From contig JAGQZT010000053.1 of NCBI GenBank assembly GCA_020435335.1, positions 1-60,033 on the forward strand: a stretch of 60,033 nt of DNA. The letters are read 5' to 3'. The notes beneath the pieces are model-generated. The model saw only the letters and a list, made by a program, of their open reading frames with translations. It made no database searches and had not been told where the DNA came from. Shown here piece by piece: positions 8,725-16,436 of the stretch. This DNA is from Flavobacteriales bacterium. Its GTDB lineage: Bacteria; Bacteroidota; Bacteroidia; Flavobacteriales_E; Vicingaceae. Numbering within the stretch: the first letter of the stretch is position 1; each line of letters opens with the position of its first letter. A program made the translations under genes and the position numbers.

Positions 8725-10173
8725 ATGAACAAATACTCCAAATACCTTTTTCTCCTATTTTTAGCACTATCCCTATACTGCTGCAATTCCACCGATATCC
8801 CGAGCAAGCATGAGAACACCGTCATTTACAAAGATCTAGACAGCATTGTGTCCGACGGAAAACTGAGGGCTTTGGTCAATTACGGCCATACCAGTTACTT
8901 CATCTACAAGGGAAATCCGATGGGGTTCGAGTACGAGCTGCTTAAAAAATACGCCCAACACCTGGGCGTAGAACTGGAGGTTATCCCCATCAGCAACATG
9001 GACAGTATTTTTGTGTTTTTAAACCAGGGAGATGCCGACATTGTTGCCGCCAACCTGACCATTACCCAGGAGCGACTGCAGGAGATCAACTTTACCGAAC
9101 CGGTATTGATCACCAAACAGGTGCTGGTGCAGCGAAAACCGGAGAACTGGCGTAGTTTAAGCAAGAAAAAATTGGCCGATTCATTACTCCACTCTCCGCT
9201 GGATCTGGCAAACAAGACCATTCATGTCCGTAAAGGCTCATCGTTTTTCCCCCGGCTAAAAAGCCTGTCGAATGAGATCGGGGCTCCCATTAACATCAAA
9301 ACCGTATCGGGGGAAACTACCATGGAATTATTGATCGAAGATGTGGCTAATAAGCGGATCGATTACACCATTGCCGATAAGAACATCGCTCTGGTGAGCC
9401 AGTGGCAATACCCCGGCATTGACGCCAGCCTGGTGATCAGCCTCGATCAGAAGATTGCCTGGGCCACCCGGAATAATTCCGACAGCCTGACGCAATCGAT
9501 CAACAACTGGTTATCGGATTACCAAAAAACCAGGCAGTTTAAAATGCTCTACAGCAAGTATTTTAAGAACGAAAAAAGCTTCATCAAGCGGGTCAGCCAT
9601 AAATATTACACGCTGGAGAGCGGTCAAATCTCGCCGTACGACGAGCTGATCAAAAAACATGCGTCACGAATCCACTGGGACTGGGAATTACTGGCTGCCC
9701 TGATCTATCAGGAGTCGCATTTCAACAACGAGACCATCGGTTGGGGCGGCTCATTCGGTCTGATGCAGTTTATGCCCAATACGGGAGCCAAATATGGTGT
9801 TGACACGAACTCCTCGGCGGAAGCCAACATCATTGCAGGAACCAAATACCTGCAAAAACTGGACAACATGTGGAAACCCCATGTATCTGATTCCGTTGAA
9901 CGGGTGAAGTTCGTACTGGCCTCCTATAATGTTGGTCCCGGACACGTTTTTGATGCGCAAAGACTGGCAAGGAAATACAGCGAAGACCCTGAATTGTGGA
10001 AGAATGTCGGATTTTACCTGAAAAACAAATCCAACCCGAAATATTACCGCGACAGCGAAGTGAAACATGGTTATTGCAAGGGCTATATCACTTACGAATA
10101 CGTATCGGAAATCATGGAACGATACGATCATTATAAAAACATGACCGTTGAAAACCAATTGGCCGAGAACTGA
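8725..10173 (+). CDS. mltF: MltF-like membrane-bound lytic murein transglycosylase
   Basis: This 482-aa protein has a hydrophobic leader ending in Cys19-Cys20, probably a lipoprotein anchor. Residues about 45-285 form a periplasmic solute-binding domain of the amino-acid ABC type, and residues about 300-460 form an SLT goose-lysozyme-like domain. The catalytic glutamate is Glu330 in Y-Q-E-S-H-F, followed by the G-L-M-Q-F-M-P signature. Such enzymes cut the MurNAc-GlcNAc bond and release 1,6-anhydro muropeptides, with the binding domain acting as a regulator. ATG 8725 is chosen over an upstream in-frame TTG at 8710 because it places the signal peptide at the N-terminus. Confidence 0.9.
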   Translation: MNKYSKYLFLLFLALSLYCCNSTDIPSKHENTVIYKDLDSIVSDGKLRALVNYGHTSYFIYKGNPMGFEYELLKKYAQHLGVELEVIPISNMDSIFVFLNQGDADIVAANLTITQERLQEINFTEPVLITKQVLVQRKPENWRSLSKKKLADSLLHSPLDLANKTIHVRKGSSFFPRLKSLSNEIGAPINIKTVSGETTMELLIEDVANKRIDYTIADKNIALVSQWQYPGIDASLVISLDQKIAWATRNNSDSLTQSINNWLSDYQKTRQFKMLYSKYFKNEKSFIKRVSHKYYTLESGQISPYDELIKKHASRIHWDWELLAALIYQESHFNNETIGWGGSFGLMQFMPNTGAKYGVDTNSSAEANIIAGTKYLQKLDNMWKPHVSDSVERVKFVLASYNVGPGHVFDAQRLARKYSEDPELWKNVGFYLKNKSNPKYYRDSEVKHGYCKGYITYEYVSEIMERYDHYKNMTVENQLAEN

Positions 10174-10193
10174 TTACTTCTTCTTATTTCTAG

Positions 10194-10201
10194 TATTTTT
10201 G
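10194..10201 (+). promoter_or_regulatory. candidate -7 box for the MscS gene
   Basis: TATTTTTG matches the TAnnTTTG consensus 23 bases before the ATG at 10225, within the gap after mltF. There is no clear -33 element, so read-through from mltF is also possible. Confidence 0.33.
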
Positions 10202-10224
10202 GTACAAACATCAGATTGTACTTT

Positions 10225-11112
10225 ATGTCATTTCTCAACCACCTTTCTGCCGATACCAAGCTTATTATAGCAGTATCGACCATTATTGTTTCTGCCATCG
10301 TACTTACGCGGGTGATCAGGTGGCTGATCGACAAATCATTTTTAACAGCATCCGAGCGGCTGAATCTCGATAAAACCAGGTACCGGTTCTTTAAGAACGC
10401 CGTTTCTTTAATCATCTGGCTGATCGCCATCGGAGCCATTATCTCATTGGTTCCCAAGCTAAAAGCGCTCGCTTACACCTTATTCGCTGGTGCGGGCATC
10501 TTGGTTGCCATCATCGGATTTGCTGCACAACAAGCCTTTTCAAATATTGTGAGCGGAATCTTCATCGTTATGTTCAAACCGTTCCGGGTTGGCGATAAAA
10601 TTAAAGTCGGCTCTTATGATTATGGCGTGGTGGAAGACATTACGCTCCGGCACACTGTGATCAACAGTTTTGAAAACAAACGGATCATTGTACCCAACTC
10701 GGTGATGGGATCGGAAACCATCATCAACGACAACATCAACGACGCCAAATTATGTAAGTTCATTGAAGTGGGCATCAGCTACGACAGCGACATGGATCTG
10801 GCTATGAAAATCATGAAAGAAATTGCCGAAAGCCACCCATACTGTATCGATAACCGGTCTGAAGAAGAATTGACCAAAGGCATTGACAAAGTCGTGGTTC
10901 GTATGGTATCCTTCGGGGATTTCAGCATTAACCTCCGCGCTTTTGTCTGGACGAACGACCCATTTGTAGTGTATGAAATGACCAGCGACATTAACCGGCA
11001 GATCAAGAAACGCTTCGATGAAGAAGGCATTGAGATTCCATTCCCATACCGCACCATCGTGTACAAAAACGACTTAAACAAAACCGCCTCGAATGAGTCC
11101 AAAAAGCAATAA
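10225..11112 (+). CDS. small-conductance mechanosensitive channel (MscS family)
   Basis: This 295-aa inner-membrane channel has three transmembrane segments in the first about 110 residues. The third is glycine/alanine rich (G-A-G-I-L-V-A-I-I-G-F-A-A-Q-Q) and lines the pore. The MscS beta domain follows with F-R-V-G-D-K-I, then a cytoplasmic alpha/beta domain. It would release solutes on hypo-osmotic shock. ATG 10225 is preferred to the in-frame TTG at 10216. Its last 20 bases overlap the start of corA in another frame, so the two are coupled. The neighbouring transglycosylase gives a cell-wall and turgor theme. Confidence 0.9.
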   Translation: MSFLNHLSADTKLIIAVSTIIVSAIVLTRVIRWLIDKSFLTASERLNLDKTRYRFFKNAVSLIIWLIAIGAIISLVPKLKALAYTLFAGAGILVAIIGFAAQQAFSNIVSGIFIVMFKPFRVGDKIKVGSYDYGVVEDITLRHTVINSFENKRIIVPNSVMGSETIINDNINDAKLCKFIEVGISYDSDMDLAMKIMKEIAESHPYCIDNRSEEELTKGIDKVVVRMVSFGDFSINLRAFVWTNDPFVVYEMTSDINRQIKKRFDEEGIEIPFPYRTIVYKNDLNKTASNESKKQ

Positions 11113-12154
11113 AGCCCTCGGTAAGATCGGGCAGCCACCAGGCACGCTGATCTACCTGGGTAAACACGAACAAAAATCTACCCGGATTTCTTTGATCGAT
11201 TATTCTCCCGAAGAATTTTCGGAACAGGAAATTACGAATATCGAAGATTGTTTTCCGTACAAGGATAAAAATACCGTAACCTGGATCAACATCGACGGAC
11301 TAAACCAAATTGACACCATCGAAAAGCTGGGGAACCACTTCAATTTACATTACCTGCTCCTCGAAGATGTACTGAACACTGAACACCGGCCAAAGGTTGA
11401 AGAGTATGACGACCACACGTTCCTTACCCTAAAGATGTTGGGAATCAGTGAAGACGGTAATTCTATTGTATCGGAACAGGTGAGCTTTGTTCTGGGTGAA
11501 AATTGGGTGATTTCTTTTCAGGAATTTCAGGGTGATATTTTCAACAAAGTACGTGAAAGAATCCGCGAAGGGATAGGAAACATCCGCAAAATGGGATCAG
11601 ACTACCTCCTTTATCGCTTGTTGGATACCGTGGTCGACAATTATTATCTGGTTACGGAATACTTTAGCGACTCTACGCAGGCGCTGGAAGAACAAGTACT
11701 GAAAAATCCGGAGAAAGAGTCACTGGTGGAGATTCAACACATGAAAAAGAAACTTTCGGATCTCCGGAAGGCTGTCCGCCCACTGCGTGAAGCCGTTTTA
11801 CAACTGGAAAAGGAATCGAAATTCATAAAAAACAAAACCCGGCCTTACCTGCGCGACGTATATGAACACGTGATCCATGTGAACGATTCCATGGAAAACC
11901 ACCGGGATATTCTGGCCAGCATCATGGATCTGTACATGTCCGGCGTAAGCAATAAAATGAATGAAGTAATGAAAGTGCTGACCATTATCGCTACGATTTT
12001 CATTCCGCTCACATTCATTGCCGGAGTTTATGGCATGAACTTCGAACACATGCCTGAATTACACTGGAAATACAGTTATTACGGCATCTGGGGACTGATG
12101 ATCCTGATCTTCATCGGGATGTTATTCTACTTTAAGAAAAAGGATTGGCTGTAA
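11093..12154 (+). CDS. corA: magnesium/cobalt transporter CorA
   Basis: This 353-aa protein has a long cytoplasmic alpha/beta and coiled-helix domain and two C-terminal membrane helices. The pore-entry signature Y-G-M-N lies at residues 313-316 at the end of the first helix, followed by the short acidic loop F-E-H-M-P-E. The protein ends in a basic K-K-K-D-W-L. CorA forms a pentamer that takes up Mg2+ and is gated by cytoplasmic Mg2+. The ATG at 11093 lies inside the end of the MscS gene. Confidence 0.93.
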   Translation: MSPKSNKALGKIGQPPGTLIYLGKHEQKSTRISLIDYSPEEFSEQEITNIEDCFPYKDKNTVTWINIDGLNQIDTIEKLGNHFNLHYLLLEDVLNTEHRPKVEEYDDHTFLTLKMLGISEDGNSIVSEQVSFVLGENWVISFQEFQGDIFNKVRERIREGIGNIRKMGSDYLLYRLLDTVVDNYYLVTEYFSDSTQALEEQVLKNPEKESLVEIQHMKKKLSDLRKAVRPLREAVLQLEKESKFIKNKTRPYLRDVYEHVIHVNDSMENHRDILASIMDLYMSGVSNKMNEVMKVLTIIATIFIPLTFIAGVYGMNFEHMPELHWKYSYYGIWGLMILIFIGMLFYFKKKDWL

Positions 12155-12160
12155 GCATCC

Positions 12161-12889
12161 ATGAACATCAATTTCATATTTCTAATCCTCGCTTTATTAG
12201 CCGAAATTATCGGAACAATCGGTGGTTTCGGTTCGTCGGTGTTCTTTGTCCCCATCGGAAATTTCTACTTCGATTTTCATTCGGTACTGGGGCTGACCGC
12301 ACTCTTCCATTTATCGAGCAACCTGAGTAAAATAGCCCAATTCAGAAAAGGAATCGATCGAAACCTGATCCTTTTCATCGGAATCCCATCCGTTCTGTTT
12401 GTACTTCTGGGGAGCTTCTTATCGAAATACGTCGACAATACCCACCTGGAAATACTATTGGGCATTTTCCTGATTATCTTTTCCGGCTTGTTTTTGCTGA
12501 AAAGGACCCTCCGTATTCAACCCAACCGGAAAAACTCCATACTGGGAGGAATTTTCTCCGGGTTTTCTGCCGGTATCCTGGGAACAGGCGGCGCCATACG
12601 GGGATTAACCATGGCTGCTTACAACCTGGAAAAAAGTGTTTTCATTGCCACATCGGCCATCATCGACCTGATGATCGACATTACACGCTCAGTAAGTTAT
12701 TACCAAAACGGCTACATCCACATGCACGACATGGTTTACATCCCATTTCTATTTCTAATCGGATGGATCGGCACTTACATCGGCAAACGAATACTGACAA
12801 AAATCTCTCAGGAGAAGTTCAGGGTATTTTCCCTTTCCCTGATCTTACTGATCGGGTTGGTTACGGTTGGGAAACTGATCTGGTTCTGA
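12161..12889 (+). CDS. TauE/SafE family permease (sulfite exporter-like)
   Basis: This 242-aa protein has seven or eight hydrophobic segments and the TauE/SafE pattern: a glycine-rich motif at the end of helix 1 (I-G-G-F-G-S-S) repeated in the second half (F-S-A-G-I-L-G-T-G-G). The family moves small organic or inorganic sulfur anions and other oxyanions; the substrate is unknown here. It begins 6 bases after corA and ends 3 bases before the convergent nadE stop, so it is the last gene of the mltF-mscS-corA run. Confidence 0.82.
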   Translation: MNINFIFLILALLAEIIGTIGGFGSSVFFVPIGNFYFDFHSVLGLTALFHLSSNLSKIAQFRKGIDRNLILFIGIPSVLFVLLGSFLSKYVDNTHLEILLGIFLIIFSGLFLLKRTLRIQPNRKNSILGGIFSGFSAGILGTGGAIRGLTMAAYNLEKSVFIATSAIIDLMIDITRSVSYYQNGYIHMHDMVYIPFLFLIGWIGTYIGKRILTKISQEKFRVFSLSLILLIGLVTVGKLIWF

Positions 12890-12892
12890 TGC

Positions 12893-13684
12893 CTATTTGA
12901 GATTTGCAGGAATCTTACAAACCGGAATAGGCTCCATTTTGTGCTGATTGGCCGTATTCAACCGGGTGTAGATGGCAAACACTTCCTGCTGTCTGGGTGT
13001 GAACGAAGTAAAATCCACAACCCCTTTGTCGGCAACATCCATAGCCCATTCCAATTCGGGATACGTGGCACCGATCTGATCCTCGTCCGTACGATCATCA
13101 CCCCACAAACCGTCTGTCGGAGCCGCCAGCATAATCCGCTCATTGATGTCGAGGATCTCTCCCAACTCATACACTTCGGTTTTCACGAGGTCGGCAATCG
13201 GACTCAGATCCACACCGCCATCACCATACTTCGTAAAGAAACCTACCCCAAAATCTTCAACTTTATTCCCGGTTCCCAACACGAGGTAACCTTTCAGCGC
13301 AGCAAAATAATACAAGGTGGTCATTCTTAACCGGGATCTGGTGTTGACGAGACTCATGTTATAGCGCTCATCATCTTCCTCTTTAGGAACCGCTTTGAGA
13401 AAAGTATCGAAAACAGGGGTTAATTCCGTTTCCACAGAACTCACATTCGGATAATTTTCTTTGAGGCTTTCGATGTGTTGCTTCGCCCGCTCAACCTGGT
13501 AAACCTCCTGATAAATAGGCATCTCAACACACAACAAAGGCAAACCCGTTTCAGCAGCTAAAGCCGATGTGACGGCCGAATCAATTCCTCCCGAGACACC
13601 GATCACGTATCCTTTCGCACCCGACTCGGCGAGGTAATCTTTTAACCAGTTTACGATATGTTCTTTGACTTTAACCGCGTCCAT
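12893..13684 (-). CDS. nadE: ammonia-dependent NAD(+) synthetase
   Basis: This 263-aa enzyme makes NAD from deamido-NAD, ATP and ammonia. The PP-loop S-G-G-I-D-S sits at residues 31-36. Further on are G-T-G-N-K-V-E-D and the Y-G-D-G-G-V-D-L-S-P-I-A-D-L segment that binds deamido-NAD. There is no N-terminal glutaminase domain, so the enzyme depends on free ammonia. nadE sits 4 bases downstream of the outer-membrane barrel gene and next to gldB; from memory, nadE beside gldB is a recurring arrangement in gliding Bacteroidota. Confidence 0.92.
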   Translation of the reverse strand: MDAVKVKEHIVNWLKDYLAESGAKGYVIGVSGGIDSAVTSALAAETGLPLLCVEMPIYQEVYQVERAKQHIESLKENYPNVSSVETELTPVFDTFLKAVPKEEDDERYNMSLVNTRSRLRMTTLYYFAALKGYLVLGTGNKVEDFGVGFFTKYGDGGVDLSPIADLVKTEVYELGEILDINERIMLAAPTDGLWGDDRTDEDQIGATYPELEWAMDVADKGVVDFTSFTPRQQEVFAIYTRLNTANQHKMEPIPVCKIPANLK

Positions 13685-13688
13685 GGGA

Positions 13689-14492
13689 TCAGAAGTAGAT
13701 TCCTATATTCAAAGCTAAGTAATTCAGATTAGCATTTACATCTTTTTCTGAAAAAACAGGATCCCCCGAACTATCGATCAACGGATCGCCGGAAGCATCC
13801 AGCTCCACTACTTTCGTATCCATCTGGTTGATGAAACCATTATTGAATGTAACACCAAAAAAGGCACTGGTATTCCCGGAAATGTTGTACTCTACCCCTG
13901 CTCCAATTACCAAAGCCAAATTGATCCAGTTCAAATCGGCGGAAGCATCGTTCGATGATATCGTCTCCTGCGAGGTGTAGGGAAGAGCTATGTCCTGAAA
14001 TGTGTATGCGTATTCGGCTTTCGATTTAAAACTGAAGTCCATGTTAAACCCAAAGGTTCCGTAATAGGTAAAATATCCGATCTCATTGGTGCGTAACTTC
14101 AGTTGCAAAGGAATTTGAAGATACTGTGGTTTGTAATCACTCACCACATCTGCCGAATAGGAAATGGCACCTTTTTTATAGACATCTTTATACTTAAGTG
14201 CCCCTTTGGCATTCAACAAATTGAACCCGGTTGAGACCAGGTAGTTTTTGCTTAAAAAATATTCAAACGACAGGCCGAAACTGAACCCCATCGTACTGCC
14301 GTCGCTGCTGTAGCCGCTCGTGTTGGTTTTGAACCACGACAAGTTCGGACTGAAATGCAATCCGAACCGAAAAGACCGGTCATCATCTGGCAACTTAGCC
14401 ACAGGATCGTTGTCGAAATTATCCTGGGCAGAAAGGTTCAAAAAGATGAAGCCAAATAGTATGAAAGTGAGTACTTTTGTCTTTTGGATCAT
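13689..14492 (-). CDS. outer-membrane beta-barrel protein (PorT-like family)
   Basis: This 267-aa protein has a signal peptide ending in L-S-A-Q near residue 23. Alternating amphipathic strands then run through to a C-terminal strand ending in G-I-Y-F, a normal barrel-assembly signal with terminal Phe. The pattern fits the OMP_b-brl_2/PorT family common in Bacteroidota. True PorT is a T9SS component, and the location between nadE and gldB makes a link to gliding or secretion tempting. That family is very broad, though, so I do not assign the symbol. It is the first gene of a pair with nadE. Confidence 0.8.
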   Translation of the reverse strand: MIQKTKVLTFILFGFIFLNLSAQDNFDNDPVAKLPDDDRSFRFGLHFSPNLSWFKTNTSGYSSDGSTMGFSFGLSFEYFLSKNYLVSTGFNLLNAKGALKYKDVYKKGAISYSADVVSDYKPQYLQIPLQLKLRTNEIGYFTYYGTFGFNMDFSFKSKAEYAYTFQDIALPYTSQETISSNDASADLNWINLALVIGAGVEYNISGNTSAFFGVTFNNGFINQMDTKVVELDASGDPLIDSSGDPVFSEKDVNANLNYLALNIGIYF

Positions 14493-14510
14493 AACTTCGT
14501 GTTTTCAAAC

Positions 14511-14518
14511 CAAAAATA
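14511..14518 (-). promoter_or_regulatory. candidate -7 box for the barrel protein-nadE pair
   Basis: The minus strand reads TATTTTTG (TAnnTTTG), 18 bases before the ATG at 14492, in the 52-bp divergent gap with gldB. The -33 region is unconvincing. Confidence 0.33.
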
Positions 14519-14544
14519 GCTATTAAAGAAGCCAGAAAGCGTTT

Positions 14545-15564
14545 ATGAAATTCAATTTTTCAACACTTCGACACTTAATAACTTTGGGCTTCATCGCCCT
14601 GCTTTTTTCCTGCGATGACAACCCCTTGGATATCGACGTGAGTCAGGTACAGGTTGATTTGAAAGTGCAGCGCTTCGATCAGGATCTCTTCACCACCGGT
14701 ACAGCCATCAGCCCCGAATCGGCGAAACAATTGCAGGAAAATTACGGCACTTTCTTCCAGGATTTTACGATGAACATCATCAACATTGGCGACATCCGCT
14801 CTCCTGAAGCCCAATACCACCTGAATGCGTTCGTGAACGACCAGTACATTCTGGAAATCAAATCAAAAAGCGACGCTCTTTACCGGGATTTCACACCTTA
14901 CACGAACCAGCTTACTGACGCCTTTAAGCATTACAAGCACTACTTCCCAAAACGAAAGACGCCAAAAATCATCACCTACATTTCGGGATATAATTACGCC
15001 ATTGTAACCGATGAGCAATACCTGGGCATTGGCCTCGACATGTTCCTCGGCGCCAAACACGATGCTTATGCCAAACTCGGTTTACCTAAATACAAGAGCG
15101 ACTTCATGACTCCCGATTACCTCGTATCCGGAGCCATGCTCGGATGGGTATCTACCGAGTTTGAACTGGACAACAATCAGGCCGATCTGCTGACAGAAAT
15201 GATCCACCAGGGAAAAATCCTGTACCTGCTGGATGCCCTCATGCCTGAAGCTTCGAACTCCGTGAAGATCAATTACACCCAGGAACAACTGGACTGGTGC
15301 GAAGCCAATGCAGAGGCGATGTGGTTTTACTTCATCGACAACGAACTGCTTTATACGAAAACGATGGCCGATATTGCCAAATACATGGGCGAAGCTCCCT
15401 TTATCCAGGGATTCCCCGATGGCTCTCCGGGAAGAGTGGGACACTGGATCGGGTGGCAGATCGTGAAAGCCTACATGAAACAACAACCCAATACGACCCT
15501 CGAACAGCTGATGCAAAACAACAATGCGCAGGAGATTCTTACGAAATCGAAGTACAAGCCGTGA
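14545..15564 (+). CDS. gldB: gliding motility lipoprotein GldB
   Basis: This 339-aa lipoprotein has the lipobox L-F-S-C at Cys23. The body matches GldB in layout: V-D-L-K-V-Q-R-F-D-Q-D-L-F near the start, a G-D-I segment about residue 75, and a C-terminal half with the metalloprotease-like L-T-E-M-I-H-Q-G-K-I-L-Y, W-C-E-A-N and G-R-V-G-H-W-I-G-W. GldB is required for gliding in Flavobacterium johnsoniae; its biochemical role is unclear. It is followed by gldC, the usual partner, which strengthens the call. Confidence 0.92.
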   Translation: MKFNFSTLRHLITLGFIALLFSCDDNPLDIDVSQVQVDLKVQRFDQDLFTTGTAISPESAKQLQENYGTFFQDFTMNIINIGDIRSPEAQYHLNAFVNDQYILEIKSKSDALYRDFTPYTNQLTDAFKHYKHYFPKRKTPKIITYISGYNYAIVTDEQYLGIGLDMFLGAKHDAYAKLGLPKYKSDFMTPDYLVSGAMLGWVSTEFELDNNQADLLTEMIHQGKILYLLDALMPEASNSVKINYTQEQLDWCEANAEAMWFYFIDNELLYTKTMADIAKYMGEAPFIQGFPDGSPGRVGHWIGWQIVKAYMKQQPNTTLEQLMQNNNAQEILTKSKYKP

Positions 15565-15596
15565 GAGAGGTTGACAATTAAATAATTTTAGGTATA

Positions 15597-15624
15597 TAGA
15601 CAGTAGACAATAGATATTAGACAG
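15597..15624 (+). repeat. 7-bp tandem array upstream of gldC
   Basis: Four consecutive heptamers, TAGACAG, TAGACAA, TAGATAT and TAGACAG, end 7 bases before the gldC ATG at 15632. This makes the gldB-gldC gap (67 bp) mostly repeat. Confidence 0.8.
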
Positions 15625-15631
15625 TAAGAAC

Positions 15632-15967
15632 ATGAGTAAAAAATCCGAAATCAATTTTAAAATCCACCTGGATGAAAACCACATTCCCGAAAAGATCGAA
15701 TGGAGTGCCTCCGACAGTGGTGAAGAAGGAACGAAAGAAGCTAAATCATTTATGATGAGCTTGTGGGATGCCCATGAGAACAACACCCTCCGCATCGACC
15801 TCTGGACCAAAGACATGATGGTCGATGAGATGAAATACTTCTTTTACCAATCGCTCATTACCATGGGAGACACCTACGAACGGGCAACCAGCGATAAGGC
15901 TGTAGCGAATGAAATCCGTGAATTCGGTAAGCAATTAGGAGAAAAACTGGTAAATTCAGCTCAGTAA
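15632..15967 (+). CDS. gldC: gliding motility protein GldC
   Basis: This 111-aa soluble protein matches GldC: an N-terminal beta region with L-D-E-N-H-I-P-E-K-I-E-W, then E-A-K-S-F-M-M-S-L-W-D, and a C-terminal helical part with A-N-E-I-R-E-F-G. The length equals the family norm. In F. johnsoniae GldC is a cytoplasmic or peripheral accessory protein, and its loss reduces but does not abolish gliding. It lies directly after gldB and one base before the next gene, so they form one operon. Confidence 0.93.
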   Translation: MSKKSEINFKIHLDENHIPEKIEWSASDSGEEGTKEAKSFMMSLWDAHENNTLRIDLWTKDMMVDEMKYFFYQSLITMGDTYERATSDKAVANEIREFGKQLGEKLVNSAQ

Positions 15968-15968
15968 C

Positions 15969-16436
15969 ATGCGTCTTGTTAAGTTCATCATCCTCCTCAG
16001 CTGTATCGCCTTCGGTTTTTCCGATGCTCAGGCTCAGTGTGAAAAATTGAAGAAAAAACGCATTTACCAACTCCTTGGTGCTGCCGAATACGACAACCAC
16101 CGAAGCTCCGACGTGATCACTTCCGAGAACTTCCACACCGAAGAATACCAGATCAACCTGTTTAAAGGTGTCGTTTATAAGCTGATTTTCGATGCCAGCC
16201 AGATGCCGGAAGGTGTAACCATCAGCCTTTTTGACCTCGGAAAGAAAAGAGGCGCCGGTAAATATGAACAAGTGTTTTCATCTGCGGAAGCAGAACAAAC
16301 GGAAAACGGAACCTACGAAGTAACCCTGGAATTTCCCCAACGAAAAATGATGGTTCAATACGAAGTGAAAGAGAATACCCAACCCGGATGTGTCTCCTTT
16401 GTACTCGGTTATTATTTTAAAAACACCATCCGCTAA
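15969..16436 (+). CDS. secreted protein of unknown function, 155 aa
   Basis: A signal peptide ending in A-Q-A-Q near residue 23 is followed by a compact domain of about 130 aa with cysteines at the mature N-terminus and near the C-terminus that could pair. I recognise no known family. Central strands include Y-Q-I-N-L-F-K-G-V-V-Y-K-L-I-F-D. The gene starts one base after the gldC stop, and its own stop overlaps the hemN ATG by one base (TAATG), so it is a true member of the gldB-gldC-hemN transcript. A periplasmic or surface role is likely. Confidence 0.75.
   Translation: MRLVKFIILLSCIAFGFSDAQAQCEKLKKKRIYQLLGAAEYDNHRSSDVITSENFHTEEYQINLFKGVVYKLIFDASQMPEGVTISLFDLGKKRGAGKYEQVFSSAEAEQTENGTYEVTLEFPQRKMMVQYEVKENTQPGCVSFVLGYYFKNTIR

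Noticed and set aside
12145..12330. 61-aa plus-strand frame overlapping corA and the permease
   Set aside because: It is a shadow of the TauE/SafE gene in another frame.
13689..14492. Assignment of the outer-membrane barrel as the T9SS protein PorT itself
   Set aside because: The PorT-like barrel family is large and I see no PorT-specific feature, so only the family-level call is kept.
15082..15816. 244-aa minus-strand open frame across gldB and gldC
   Set aside because: It is long, but antisense to two well-supported gliding genes, and its composition looks like a reverse translation shadow.
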